Virus record (IMG/VR): IMGVR_UViG_3300031963_000506
Location: 1-34,773 of that record
Length of the DNA stretch: 34,773 nucleotides
Reading direction: 5' to 3' (one strand)
DNA from: a virus
A program made the position numbers and the translations under genes. Positions 7,956-17,511 of the stretch are shown in pieces (the stretch's first letter is position 1; each line of letters opens with the position of its first letter). A model generated the notes under the pieces. The model was given only the letters and a program-made list of their open reading frames with translations. It had not been told where the DNA came from and did not search any database.

Positions 7956-8920
7956 ACGGCAGCTAGTTTCTTGCTTTTAAGCTTTCCTTCGAGTGTCAGA
8001 AGCATGTCCTGATTATCATCGTCAGAGAGCAATTTAATTAAATCATCTTCGTCTTTAGCCACTTCAAACTCACCCTCATACACCTTACCGTTAGGTCTAA
8101 TTCTGTATATGGAATGTGCTACGGCTTGTTTAACCAAGTCTTTAATATGGAGCAAGTTTTCCTTCATATCAGCGAAGCGACTGAACACTTCTACAGGACT
8201 TAGGCCTTGATACTTACCACCCTTAAACTCTGTCTGTTTGAGGACATTATCTACAAGGTTGTATACAGCTTCTTCTTTTGTATCTTCTGTTACAGGAAGT
8301 CCCAAGAGTCTTGCCACCTTTCTTTTCTTTTCAGGTGTCATGCTATCAAACTTAATGATGGCTTTATTGATGAGCTGTTTCTTTTTGAACAGAACAGCAT
8401 TTTCAATTTCATCATCAGCTACATAGAATTGCACATCAGCAGGGTATTCACCACGCTCCCAAGCCTGATAGCTGGAAGCAATTGTAGGATGAACACGCAA
8501 CCAAGAGAATGCAAGTTCCTGTAGAGGCACTGTAAGGTCGAAGAAATTATCTCCGTCCATCAGTTTAACAGGTTGTACATGCAGAGAATCGTTTGCAGAA
8601 GTGGAGAGTCCGTAGTTCCAGAAAGAAGCACGAGGTCCAAGGTCTATATCACCAAGTGCAGACTCAAGCCTTTCTTTTAACTTTTTAACACGCTCAGTTT
8701 CCATTTCTCTTTCCAGAGGATCTTGGATTCTGCGGATGTAAGCAGCTTCAGGATCAAGTCCTGTTCTATATCTGCCATCAAGTTCTTTGTAAGGATATTT
8801 GAACACCCCTGTTCCAGGGATTCTCGTAAGTCCTTTTAAAGAAAGTCCTCCTTGCATAGTTTGAATCTGGGAGTTTTGATACTCCTTTTTAATCGTTGAG
8901 ATTTTGCCTAGCTTGCCCAT
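7952..8920 (-). CDS. Virion structural protein downstream of the capsid gene (322 aa)
   Basis: A 322-residue soluble protein with no signal or membrane segment. It contains a central charged helical stretch (MTPEKKRKVARLLGLPVTED) and a C-terminal acidic part. It is the first gene after the capsid terminator and is translationally coupled by 4 nt to the connector-like gene that follows. Position suggests a head-completion, connector or internal virion protein. No family could be named with confidence. Confidence 0.6.
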   Translation of the reverse strand: MGKLGKISTIKKEYQNSQIQTMQGGLSLKGLTRIPGTGVFKYPYKELDGRYRTGLDPEAAYIRRIQDPLEREMETERVKKLKERLESALGDIDLGPRASFWNYGLSTSANDSLHVQPVKLMDGDNFFDLTVPLQELAFSWLRVHPTIASSYQAWERGEYPADVQFYVADDEIENAVLFKKKQLINKAIIKFDSMTPEKKRKVARLLGLPVTEDTKEEAVYNLVDNVLKQTEFKGGKYQGLSPVEVFSRFADMKENLLHIKDLVKQAVAHSIYRIRPNGKVYEGEFEVAKDEDDLIKLLSDDDNQDMLLTLEGKLKSKKLAAV

Positions 8921-9011
8921 ATTGTAGTTGATTTGGTTTTAATTAGCAGAGTGGTTCCCATCGAAGGGTCAGCAAATGAAACATAGTATTTCACCTCAAC
9001 ACTCTGTATGT

Positions 9012-9055
9012 AAGAAGAGCTCCCCCATTCTGAAAATGGGGGGCATTCTCTTCTT
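9012..9055 (-). terminator. Terminator hairpin after the capsid gene
   Basis: A long nested stem: AAGAAGAG (9012-9019) with CTCTTCTT (9048-9055), enclosing a CCCCCATT/AATGGGGG stem. It lies 41 nt after the capsid stop in the 175-nt gap 8921-9095. There is no T-run on the minus strand after it, so it may be a partial terminator or an RNA-stabilising hairpin that sets a high capsid mRNA level. Confidence 0.6.
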
Positions 9056-9095
9056 GATATAAGGGGTCCAAGGATGCTATCCTTAGAGGGGTTCC

Positions 9096-10649
9096 TTAGA
9101 ACTGTGGAATCTCTTCAATCAACACTGTACGAGACAGGTCTTCAATAAAGATGTCACAACGGTCTTTCATCCAGATTTCATATCCAGGGAATTTGTTAGC
9201 AGAACTCATACCCTGAGATTTAGCAAAACCTAAGTGGTGACGAGTACCGTCAATATATCCCCAAGTCATAGAAGGAGCACCTTTCATGCGCACTTCACGG
9301 ATGTTGTTCACCAAGGAACCATCAGACATAGGAGATACATCAAACACCATGAATACAGGGGTTGATTTCTTATTCTGACCAAATTCCAGGTTAGTTTGAG
9401 GCAGGTCAAGTTCCTTCAGGTGAATCAGTTCAACACGACCAGTCTCACGAGTAACCATTGCATCGAATGCAAAGTTGTAAGTGATGTGTTGTCCTTCTCC
9501 CTGGAGGTAACGATTACCACTGTCAGCCATGAAGGTGAGTCCGCTATTCAAAGCGTCAGCCTTCAGAGCTTGTTGGAACACGTCAAAACCAGCTTCATTT
9601 GTGTACATTTTAACACGACGGTCTTTAACATCCACACGACGATAGAACAGGTCACCAAATACGCTACGAATTAAGTTTGCACTAAATTCACCACGATTGT
9701 ATTGAACCAAGTTACCGTTGTTACGCATACGATGGTAAACACCAGCAGAGGTACGCTTCAGCTCCTGCTTAGAACCATTGCTCTTCACAGTGCCTGGACG
9801 AGACCAAATCATACGCTTCACCTTCAGTTCCAGCATAGATTTACGCATCCAGAATTCAATAAACGGCTCCCATTTAACATCATTGCGTGTGAGAGGCAGT
9901 TGATTACGACGCTGAGGAGCATACACCAGAATGTCCAAAGGACGACCAGCAGCATCACGCATCATTTTGTCATCAGCCCACTCAGTGATTTTGTGTTCAA
10001 AACCATATGCAGAACCCAGAGATTCAAACATAGTGATTTGCTCACCCAAACGAGGAAGACCCAGCAAATCTTGGTCAAACTCACCAATAGCAGCATCAAC
10101 CAGTTCCAGTTCAATACCCACTTGCAAGAAGGTAGAGCTTACGAAATCCACTGTAGGATTATCAGTAACCAGAGTGAAGCTGTACAGGAAGCCCATGTTC
10201 CAAGGAACGGGATCTTTAATAACGTAGAAACGAGGACCATACTGGCGAGAACCTACAGAAACGATGGCGTTCTTAGAGAACTCGTTTGTGTCTAACACCA
10301 ATTGGAACTCTTGACCATCAATACCAGGCTTACTTAAATCAGTAGTGGCGGTTGGAATGTTGATGATTTTGGGGAATTTGTACGGAACAGCCACTTGCCA
10401 TTTCCAAGCATCACTGTTATTATCAATGTAATAAGGTGTGCTCTTGTTAATCATGTCAAGAAAGTCGTTGCTGTACAGAGAGCTCTGTGTATAGAGGCTG
10501 ATGATTTTCTTATCGTAATCAGCAGGCTCTGTAGAGTGGAAGCTCTCCAGGTGGTTAGCGTCTGTCAGCTTTCCCACAGCTCGTTTGTCCATAGAAGCGA
10601 CACGAGCGTACGTAAAACCAGTAAGACCTGGGATTGTTTGAATTGCCAT
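9096..10649 (-). CDS. Major capsid protein, putative
   Basis: A 517-residue protein. The call rests on position directly after a scaffold-like gene in the TerL-portal-scaffold order, on a length suited to an HK97-fold capsid protein, on a strong hairpin after the gene, and on composition: soluble, with a mixed alpha/beta pattern throughout. Conspicuous segments are a middle WEPFIEFWMRKSMLELKVKR and a C-terminal PGYEIWMKDRCDIFIEDLSR, of a style I associate with capsid proteins of Bacteroidota phages. I cannot show the HK97 fold from sequence alone, and no cleavage site is obvious. An alternative would be another abundant head protein, but no better capsid candidate exists in this block. Confidence 0.75.
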   Translation of the reverse strand: MAIQTIPGLTGFTYARVASMDKRAVGKLTDANHLESFHSTEPADYDKKIISLYTQSSLYSNDFLDMINKSTPYYIDNNSDAWKWQVAVPYKFPKIINIPTATTDLSKPGIDGQEFQLVLDTNEFSKNAIVSVGSRQYGPRFYVIKDPVPWNMGFLYSFTLVTDNPTVDFVSSTFLQVGIELELVDAAIGEFDQDLLGLPRLGEQITMFESLGSAYGFEHKITEWADDKMMRDAAGRPLDILVYAPQRRNQLPLTRNDVKWEPFIEFWMRKSMLELKVKRMIWSRPGTVKSNGSKQELKRTSAGVYHRMRNNGNLVQYNRGEFSANLIRSVFGDLFYRRVDVKDRRVKMYTNEAGFDVFQQALKADALNSGLTFMADSGNRYLQGEGQHITYNFAFDAMVTRETGRVELIHLKELDLPQTNLEFGQNKKSTPVFMVFDVSPMSDGSLVNNIREVRMKGAPSMTWGYIDGTRHHLGFAKSQGMSSANKFPGYEIWMKDRCDIFIEDLSRTVLIEEIPQF

Positions 10650-10675
10650 TTTTAGATTGTTTTATTATTAAAAAT

Positions 10676-11929
10676 TTATAAGGACCAAGAACTTTGAGGT
10701 TTTGCTGTAGAACTTCCTGTCTTAACTTTAGTCACTTGTCTAGCCACTTCTCCAAACAGTTGGTCAGATTTTTTCGTAACACCTGTTTTTTGAATGGTGG
10801 AGAGAGTGGGATCTTTTTCTAGGATTTTTAACAGCAAAGCCACCTTCACCTTTGTAGAATGATTCTCAGGCCTCTTCAATTCCAAAATGGTTTTGTCGAA
10901 ATCCGTAAGGGTTTCACCGCTTGCTGTTTTATACTTATCCACCAGCAGGAAGTCTTGTAGTTCGTTTGCCAATTTTGGATTGATGGGAATACCATCAAAT
11001 TCTTTTGTTTTAATCTTTTCTTGGAGAACTTGTTGTACGTTCTGAATGTATTGGTTTTTAACCATTTGCTTTTGCTGTAATTCCAGCTCAGCATTTTTTT
11101 CGATTTCCTGAAGCTTTTGAGCTTCTTTTCTAACCAACACCTTGTGGTGCTTTGTAGCTACAGTTTCTAAATCACCGTAGTTTCTAAGTCTTTCCACTTC
11201 TGTATCAATGTCCTCCTGGTCAAAACCTTGATCTGCAAGTGCTTGTCTAATGACAGTCACTTGATTACCTTCCTGTGCAAGATCCATCTCAGCAAAACTT
11301 GCGACATTATTATATGTCTGGAAGTATTCCTTGGGACTAGCTCCCTTTACAAATATTGCTTCAAATGCACGTTGATAGTCTTCGCCAAACTGACCGATGA
11401 AGTTGTTCACCATTTCTACAGCTCCTTTCTTTTTTTCATTCTGGAAGCGTTCCAGAAATTCCTCTGGAGTGGAAATGTTTACATCTTCTTCGTCTTCATC
11501 TTTTGAAAATACACCTAGCTTTAATAGGTCTTTAGAAAGAGCTGTGAACTGATTCACATCTTCTTCTTCTTCCCCAGGTTGCTGTTCTTGAGGAGCAACT
11601 TGTTTTTTAACAGGGGTTGTAGATTCTTCTTCCTCTTCTTCCTCCTCACCTGTATTATCTCCTAGGAAATTAGAAATAAGGTCTTGTCCAGTTGGTTCTT
11701 TACCATCCTCTTTAGGCACTATTTCTTTTCCCTTGGGTACGTCAGGTTTGGCAGCTGGAGCAGGGGGTTCTGCAGTTTTAACAATCTCTTCAATTTTGTC
11801 AGGATTGGCTGTAGAAGTTTCTGGGGAAAACAGGTCGTTTAACAACTCTGCACCTCCAGGGCCCATCTCCATAGTAGTTTCAATACTAAAGTTTCCAAAT
11901 GATTGGGGCGTATCAAGATTTTGATCCAT
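10676..11929 (-). CDS. Capsid scaffold-like acidic coiled-coil protein
   Basis: A 417-residue, strongly acidic protein. Residues about 1-135 are low-complexity and Pro/Glu-rich with two poly-Glu runs (EEEEEEEE near 96). The middle and C-terminus are helical and charged (for example AQKLQEIEKNAELELQQKQM), ending in a basic tail. Acidic, helical, disordered proteins just upstream of the capsid gene are typical of internal scaffolds, which guide procapsid assembly through a basic C-terminal helix-turn-helix. No protease motif is seen. It is separated from the capsid gene by 26 nt and preceded by a 113-nt leader containing two hairpins. Confidence 0.65.
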   Translation of the reverse strand: MDQNLDTPQSFGNFSIETTMEMGPGGAELLNDLFSPETSTANPDKIEEIVKTAEPPAPAAKPDVPKGKEIVPKEDGKEPTGQDLISNFLGDNTGEEEEEEEESTTPVKKQVAPQEQQPGEEEEDVNQFTALSKDLLKLGVFSKDEDEEDVNISTPEEFLERFQNEKKKGAVEMVNNFIGQFGEDYQRAFEAIFVKGASPKEYFQTYNNVASFAEMDLAQEGNQVTVIRQALADQGFDQEDIDTEVERLRNYGDLETVATKHHKVLVRKEAQKLQEIEKNAELELQQKQMVKNQYIQNVQQVLQEKIKTKEFDGIPINPKLANELQDFLLVDKYKTASGETLTDFDKTILELKRPENHSTKVKVALLLKILEKDPTLSTIQKTGVTKKSDQLFGEVARQVTKVKTGSSTAKPQSSWSL

Positions 11930-11975
11930 ATGTAGTTTTTATTTGGTTTGATGTAAAAGTAAATGAAGGATGTTG

Positions 11976-12041
11976 AATAGCAAAGAGTTATGAGCCTTTA
12001 TTGCTATTTTTTGCAAATAATATAGCATTACGCTAATTTGC
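11976..12041 (-). promoter_or_regulatory. Two-hairpin leader before the scaffold gene
   Basis: In the 113-nt gap 11930-12042 there are two stems. One is AATAGCAA (11976-11983) with TTGCTATT (12001-12008). The other is GCAAAT/ATTTGC (12013-12018 with 12036-12041), enclosing TAGC/GCTA. The second abuts the SPFH stop. On the minus strand neither is followed by a T-run, so processing or attenuation between the portal-SPFH part and the scaffold-capsid part is more likely than full termination. Confidence 0.45.
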
Positions 12042-12042
12042 T

Positions 12043-12573
12043 CTAATCAAGTTTGTTTACCACTGTGTCATTAATTAGCCTAAAAGAGCGTATAGGAGCC
12101 AAGTCTGTAAGTGTCACCTGATGGATTTCCACTCCCCATTTCTTAGCTTCCACTCTGGCTTTCTTGCTCAAGGTGTTGTCTATTTCTGTATCAATACACT
12201 CATCTAAAGTTTTGTCCATGATGATGTTTTTGATGATGGACTGTGTCATGTCTGACAAAGCATCCTGGGCATCATACACCTCCAGAAGGAAGATTTTCAC
12301 ATCCACTATTCTGTATTTCACTAGTCCCTTCACCACAATGTTCTGCCTATCCTTTGTATACAATGATTGGGGAGGAAGACTGAGGGTGGTGACAACAACG
12401 TGTTGATTAATCACCTCATCGAAGAAGGGGATTTTGAAATACACTCCAGGGGACACAACACATTTATATTTGCCCCATCTCATTAACACTCCCATTTCAT
12501 AATGCCTGATTATGAATACAGGCAGGAGCTGCTCTATCCAATTGGACAGGAGCTCAATTAGTTTGTCAAACAT
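12043..12573 (-). CDS. SPFH/Band 7 (stomatin-prohibitin type) protein
   Basis: A 176-residue protein. Residues 1-22 are a short amphipathic/hydrophobic N-terminus (LIELLSNWIEQLLPVFII), followed by the SPFH core: YEMGVLMRWGKYKCVVSPGV at 25-44, a strand-rich part with DRQNIVVKGLVKYRIVDV at 75-92, and the helix SIIKNIIMDKTLDECID. It ends near AKKWGVEIHQVTLTDLAPIR. Bacterial SPFH proteins (HflK/HflC, stomatins, flotillins) form membrane-bound ring cages. The long C-terminal coiled coil of those proteins is missing here. The gene is wedged between portal and scaffold and overlaps the portal stop by 1 nt, pointing to co-translation with virion genes. A membrane-linked role in prohead assembly or protease control is inference. 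Confidence 0.8.
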   Translation of the reverse strand: MFDKLIELLSNWIEQLLPVFIIRHYEMGVLMRWGKYKCVVSPGVYFKIPFFDEVINQHVVVTTLSLPPQSLYTKDRQNIVVKGLVKYRIVDVKIFLLEVYDAQDALSDMTQSIIKNIIMDKTLDECIDTEIDNTLSKKARVEAKKWGVEIHQVTLTDLAPIRSFRLINDTVVNKLD

Positions 12574-15158
12574 TATTTAGGTTTTTTAGATGCCCTGTTC
12601 TTAGCATTAAGTTTTGCTATCTCCAGGTCATTCTTTTGGTTTTCTCTAGCCACTTGCAACTTCTCTCTTTCTAGCTGCATCTTCTGAGCATTTTCTCTAG
12701 ACTTAGATTGAAGCTCTCTCATCTTTGATTCATAATCCCTAGCTGCTTTTGATTGTTCATTGGCTAACTTGCTGATTTCCAATACATCTGGAACTTTGTT
12801 TTCATCAACATCCACCATTGAACCAGCTTTAGCTTCAGCTGCAATCAAAGCTATTTCTTTCTTATTAATTCTATCCAGCTCATTCTGATAGTTTTCATTT
12901 TCTATATCCTGTTGTTTCTGAAGCTGAGCTTGTTCCATTTGAGCAGCAGCAATCTCTTTTTGTTGATCAATTTGCTGTTGTTGCTGTTGCATTTGCTGAT
13001 CTTGCATTTGTAACTGCCTGTCTCTCAAGTCTTTAAACACCTTCTTCATTTCTCTCATAGACTTGGTGCTGTACAGCTCTATTACATCATACAATGTACC
13101 TCCATTTTGTATAACTGCCTGAGAAAGCTGACGAAGTTCATTAAACATTTGTGTATCTTCAGGACGATTTGTGAGAAACACTTTCAAATCACGAAACTTC
13201 AAATCTGTACCGTTTACAGATACAAATGCACTTTCTCCCTCACTGGTTATATATGATAGGGTTGATTCTGACTTCTTACTTTCTACATACAGGGAAGCAT
13301 CAATAATGGCCTGGTAGAGTTGTCCAAGGACATATTCATGGGCTACAAACAAAGGTTCTGTTTGAGCGTAGCTTTGTTGAACAGCTGTATTAACTCCTGT
13401 GGCAGATTCACTTGATGTAACAGACCCCATTCTTTGCCTGCTCATACCTATCAACTCCCAGCATTCATTCTTTAATTGCATAGCTAGCTGGTAACGAGAT
13501 TGTATTTCCTGCGTACGTGTGAGGTCAATATCCCTAAACTGATTAAATGAACTTGGGGATTTTAGGTTTTCAGGACTGTCGTCAATAAACACTATTCCTC
13601 TGTTACGAGCTTCCATTTCCCATTGGTCTAATGCATCCTGGGCATCCCCATCTTTTGGAATAGGAACGTGTCTAATAGATGTTAGATACACTTTACCCAC
13701 TTCCTTCTCAAGAAGTTTATAAAGCTGGTTCATACAAACATTGTACAGCACCTGAAAAGGCTTCATTAGGTCAACCAGGGATTTAGCCTCTGTGTTCTTC
13801 ACTTCAAATGTTGTACCAATAATGGGACAATAATTGAGAAGTCTAAATGGTTTTATATGATAGATGTCAGGTCCAACCTTGATTCCCTGATACCATTCAT
13901 TAATCCATCCCCATTCAAGGCTCTGTTGTGTGGGAATAGCTCCAGATTTGTAGTTTTCGTCTACAAGAAGAGATTGTTCATTCCCCATTTCGTCAATATA
14001 AATCACCTTTCCAATCTTCCTCTTACTAATCCAATAAGCTCTCACCACTACATATTTATATCCAAATGAAGACACATTTGATGTAAGTCCCAAAAAGTCT
14101 TTAAGCCCGTCATTGTTTTCTTTCATCTCTGATTCAATAACCATACGAGTTTGAAGAACCAATGGGTCATAAGTGTCATATGTAACTGAATCAATACCAG
14201 GAGCTACATTAGGGTTGCCTAGGTTGGACTCACGAACATTTATCAATCCATAATCTTGCAGAGAGCTTCTGAGGTGGTCTATTTCTTCTTTGGTAAGGTC
14301 TGGTATGCTTTCAATAATCTCAGAAAGCTCCATCACTTGCACTGTACCAGCAGCATATGCTCCTTGGGCCCTACCTGTTGGGTCACTAATCCATTTCCTA
14401 TCTGGGGTGGTAAGGAACCAAACATTCTTTGGGTTGGCCACCTCAATATTAAATCCAAGCTTGGAGTTGTCTTCATATATATGATAGAACTCTCTGGCTG
14501 AAATTAATAGGTCACGAAAAGCATCTTCACTCTTCTCCTTTAAATTAAATTCAGCTTTCTCACATGTCAATACGTGATTAGCCCATTTCTCTGCTACAGA
14601 TGTATAAGAGTCAAGGCTTTCTTTCACCTCTTCCATTGTCATCTTCTGAACATCTTCTTCAGAAACTTCTTCTCCAGAAATGGAAAGTTTTTGCAATATC
14701 TTTTCCCTGGCGTTAGCTATTACATAATCTTGTAATATCTGTGTCTTAAACTCAAGTTCTTCAGACTTACTGTCATCATCAAATGCTTTCACCCTAAATG
14801 TATCAGGACGTTTGGATATTTCACCAACCAGTTCGTTAATAGGAGTGGTGATGATGGAATACATTTTTACATAAGCTGGAAGTTCCAAATCAGCTGTCAC
14901 TACATCTGTAAAACTCCTCACCTGAGGCTCCTGGTAGAAATCTTCCATTCTCAGGATGCCCTTCAGAAGGTCATAGTTTTTTACAAAGGTGTCACGATTT
15001 TTAACAAATTCTGCATATGCCTTGTTTGCAAAATAGTCCATTGTGTTCTTAATCCAACTCTCATCCTTCTTCTCCTTCTCAGTTTTAAACTGGTCAGGGA
15101 ATATGTTCAAATAGGCATACCTGATGGTAGCGTCTTTTGTATATCTAATAATAGCCAT
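12573..15158 (-). CDS. Portal protein
   Basis: An 861-residue protein directly after TerL, sharing 1 nt with its stop. The N-terminal ~600 residues have the mixed layout of large portals: early helices, a wing region with VANPKNVWFLTTPDRKW, a second domain containing VVRAYWISKRKIGKVIYIDE, then a long helical stretch with ECWELIGMSRQRMGSVTS, a pattern common in portals of crAss-like and related phages. From about residue 695 the protein becomes a very Gln/Lys/Glu-rich coiled coil to the end (for example MQDQQMQQQQQQIDQQKEIA), presumably the barrel or crown reaching into the capsid. The portal is the dodecameric DNA gate at one vertex and docks TerL. Confidence 0.8.
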   Translation of the reverse strand: MAIIRYTKDATIRYAYLNIFPDQFKTEKEKKDESWIKNTMDYFANKAYAEFVKNRDTFVKNYDLLKGILRMEDFYQEPQVRSFTDVVTADLELPAYVKMYSIITTPINELVGEISKRPDTFRVKAFDDDSKSEELEFKTQILQDYVIANAREKILQKLSISGEEVSEEDVQKMTMEEVKESLDSYTSVAEKWANHVLTCEKAEFNLKEKSEDAFRDLLISAREFYHIYEDNSKLGFNIEVANPKNVWFLTTPDRKWISDPTGRAQGAYAAGTVQVMELSEIIESIPDLTKEEIDHLRSSLQDYGLINVRESNLGNPNVAPGIDSVTYDTYDPLVLQTRMVIESEMKENNDGLKDFLGLTSNVSSFGYKYVVVRAYWISKRKIGKVIYIDEMGNEQSLLVDENYKSGAIPTQQSLEWGWINEWYQGIKVGPDIYHIKPFRLLNYCPIIGTTFEVKNTEAKSLVDLMKPFQVLYNVCMNQLYKLLEKEVGKVYLTSIRHVPIPKDGDAQDALDQWEMEARNRGIVFIDDSPENLKSPSSFNQFRDIDLTRTQEIQSRYQLAMQLKNECWELIGMSRQRMGSVTSSESATGVNTAVQQSYAQTEPLFVAHEYVLGQLYQAIIDASLYVESKKSESTLSYITSEGESAFVSVNGTDLKFRDLKVFLTNRPEDTQMFNELRQLSQAVIQNGGTLYDVIELYSTKSMREMKKVFKDLRDRQLQMQDQQMQQQQQQIDQQKEIAAAQMEQAQLQKQQDIENENYQNELDRINKKEIALIAAEAKAGSMVDVDENKVPDVLEISKLANEQSKAARDYESKMRELQSKSRENAQKMQLEREKLQVARENQKNDLEIAKLNAKNRASKKPK

Positions 15159-17182
15159 TATGAAAACAGTTTATTTTTTCTTTTAGTGAATAAGCCTCTT
15201 GACTCTGTGAATAGCTGGTTTTTCTTGTTTGGTTTAAACAATGCTGCCACCCTTGGATCACCGCTTCCCCCCACCTTTCCAATAATGGGGTCCATCTTAA
15301 CTGCTTGAGCTATAGCTAGTTCTGCAGCAATGACACGGTCAAAGTTACCATCATCGTTATATTGTATAATCTCTTCTAAAAGTACAGGGTCAAATATTTT
15401 ACTCACCCCTGTCACCTCTCTTATAATATTACCATCCTCGTCTTTTTCCTGATAGACAATCTGCTCCATATACTTCTTCAGACAGTTGTGCAGATAGTCT
15501 CTAATCTTTTCTGCTGAACGATGCACCCCATATTCACGATTCACTGTTGTTCCAGGTACCACCTCTTTCAACCAAGGGGGTTGTTTTTCCAGGTAGTGAG
15601 CATCTCCTTTGGATTTCATATATTCAATAAATGATATATCATCATTCTCACACAATGTACGAGCATTGTAATATTTGATGAGAAGGCGAGCTTGTTCTTC
15701 CCAGGTTTCTTTTCTATCAGGACGTGCACAATACGAAGCTACGAACATATCTTGATATTTCTCCCCTGTAATATCATGCATTCTTTTATAAATGTAGACA
15801 GATCCCAGGGAAGTGGAATATGCAGCTTTTCCTTGTCTGTAGGGGTCCACTCCAGCTACATACAGTCCATAAGGAGGACTTTCTATAGGAAACTCGTATA
15901 TGACAACAGGAGCATCTTTTGAATCTGTGTTTTTCAGAGGGAAGTTGCTAATAGGCTGTTTATCTGTAAACTCGTGACTTATCTTCTCACCATCATTAAA
16001 AAGCACTACAGGTGTACCTGTACGTTCAGCATTTAGAATTCTGGCTTTCTGACGTTTAGCTGCCTCAATATCAAATATGTTTGTGTCCTCATTGAGGAAT
16101 ATGTCATCCACCTCAATAGGGTAGTACATCTTTTCCTTCAGATAGGCAATTCTGTCTCCAGCTTTTTTAAGACGCTCCAGGTTTGAATTGGTGATTTCCA
16201 AGGCTTTATCCTCATTGCTCACCATCATTGGAACATCGTGTAGAGGGCTACCCTTTGGCTGATTTAGGAATTTTCCAAGGGAACTGTCCTCTTTGGCTTC
16301 CATTCTATATTTGTAAGAAATGAAAAGTCCATGGAAGCGCCTTTCGTCTTTTTCATTCTGATAGGACAGGAAGTTGAAATTGTCAGCATCAAACATCAGG
16401 CTTTTGGCATCCATGAATTTCTTCATATCGCCACCTGTACCTGTAAGAATAGGAGAGCAACCCCATCCATAAGGAGTGGTGAAACCTGGCACAGCTGCCT
16501 GAAATCCTCTGAGAAAATTACCCTTACCAATCTCATCTATAATTAGTTTACGTGGTTTGGTACCAGCAATAGCTTCTTCATTATTACCCTCATCCAGGTT
16601 ACGAATGAGAATTTGGGAAAACGGAATACGTTCCCCCTTTCTGGTTTTTACACCAAGTGTCACCTGTTTAGCCCAGTTGTCTTCCACCTTCTGCCATCTC
16701 CAGGCTTCAGGCAGGAAGTTGAGCCCCTTGTCCAGCTTATCTGTAATCAGTTTTATATCTGGGGCATTCAGCCCAGCAATAACATTCTGTGAGTTTTGGT
16801 CAAATGTAGCTCCCCATCCAATGTAAGAAGCCTCAAGAACAGACTTGGCAAAACGTCTGATTCCCAATATCACAAGTCCCTTTTTCTCATTCTGGGCCTT
16901 GTCTATTTCATTTGTAACAATCCATTCATTATCCCTCAGAAGGGGATTGGCGTAGCTCTGATGGATTCTTCCACGCTCATCTATAACGTCCACCTCTGTA
17001 TGCCAGACGTTTAAATGCCAATACAAAAAGGGGTTGATGTACACCCCATTCATCATAAATCCATCTAAGCAGAGCTGTTTATGGAAGTCAAAAAAAGCTT
17101 TATGTTCCGCTGACTCCTTATCTGGAACTCTCTTTTGGTTGATGAACCAGTCTTTGTAGTCTATGGAAATTAGTTCACTCAT
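15158..17182 (-). CDS. terL: Terminase large subunit (TerL)
   Basis: A 674-residue protein with the two-domain layout of TerL. ATPase domain: Walker A-like GIRRFAKSV at 107-115 (a deviant P-loop), Walker B LIIDEIG at 213-219 with D216 and catalytic E217, and a coupling motif SPILTGTGGD at 243-252. RNase H-like nuclease domain: GVDPYRQG at 444-451 with D446, an acidic ENDD at 512-515, and NFDRVIAAEL at 613-622 with D615. It packages DNA into the prohead by ATP hydrolysis and cuts the concatemer. It overlaps the gene before it by 4 nt, which may encode the small subunit, and the portal by 1 nt. Confidence 0.93.
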   Translation of the reverse strand: MSELISIDYKDWFINQKRVPDKESAEHKAFFDFHKQLCLDGFMMNGVYINPFLYWHLNVWHTEVDVIDERGRIHQSYANPLLRDNEWIVTNEIDKAQNEKKGLVILGIRRFAKSVLEASYIGWGATFDQNSQNVIAGLNAPDIKLITDKLDKGLNFLPEAWRWQKVEDNWAKQVTLGVKTRKGERIPFSQILIRNLDEGNNEEAIAGTKPRKLIIDEIGKGNFLRGFQAAVPGFTTPYGWGCSPILTGTGGDMKKFMDAKSLMFDADNFNFLSYQNEKDERRFHGLFISYKYRMEAKEDSSLGKFLNQPKGSPLHDVPMMVSNEDKALEITNSNLERLKKAGDRIAYLKEKMYYPIEVDDIFLNEDTNIFDIEAAKRQKARILNAERTGTPVVLFNDGEKISHEFTDKQPISNFPLKNTDSKDAPVVIYEFPIESPPYGLYVAGVDPYRQGKAAYSTSLGSVYIYKRMHDITGEKYQDMFVASYCARPDRKETWEEQARLLIKYYNARTLCENDDISFIEYMKSKGDAHYLEKQPPWLKEVVPGTTVNREYGVHRSAEKIRDYLHNCLKKYMEQIVYQEKDEDGNIIREVTGVSKIFDPVLLEEIIQYNDDGNFDRVIAAELAIAQAVKMDPIIGKVGGSGDPRVAALFKPNKKNQLFTESRGLFTKRKNKLFS

Positions 17183-17511
17183 TGTCTGTTTTTAAGGAAA
17201 TCCTCTGCCATTGCTCCCAGCTCCCCTCCACCTCTCACCTCTATTTTAGACTCTTCTTTCTCACGTAGTTTATCCACCACTTCCAGAAGAGACAGATAGT
17301 TTTTCATGGTGTCCTGTACAAATTTCCCTTGGGCCTCAATAGAAGCAATCACCATAGGAAGCATTCCTCCTTTAGATGTAGGTTTCCATTCAATCCTGTC
17401 TTTCAACTGATGCAAAGGATTGGCATCTACATAAGCCTTCCAACTAGCCAGCTGTTGTTCAGCCCAATCTAGCTCTGTATTAATATATGTAGTTTTAGAA
17501 CTCTTCGCCAT
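17179..17511 (-). CDS. Small protein upstream of TerL, possible small terminase subunit
   Basis: About 110 residues, starting MAKSSKTTYINTELDWAEQQ at 17511; upstream ATGs at 17514 and 17520 are also in frame. It is mainly helical and charged, with a coiled-coil-like stretch near residues 55-90 ending in LREKEESKIEV. It overlaps TerL by 4 nt. Position and size suit a small terminase subunit, but no helix-turn-helix stands out, so this is a positional guess only. Confidence 0.55.
   Translation of the reverse strand: MAKSSKTTYINTELDWAEQQLASWKAYVDANPLHQLKDRIEWKPTSKGGMLPMVIASIEAQGKFVQDTMKNYLSLLEVVDKLREKEESKIEVRGGGELGAMAEDFLKNRQ

Noticed and set aside
9702-10295. Long plus-strand frame opposite the capsid gene
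   Set aside because: It is an antisense shadow of a well-supported capsid gene, with Ser/Thr/Arg/His-rich composition and no motif.
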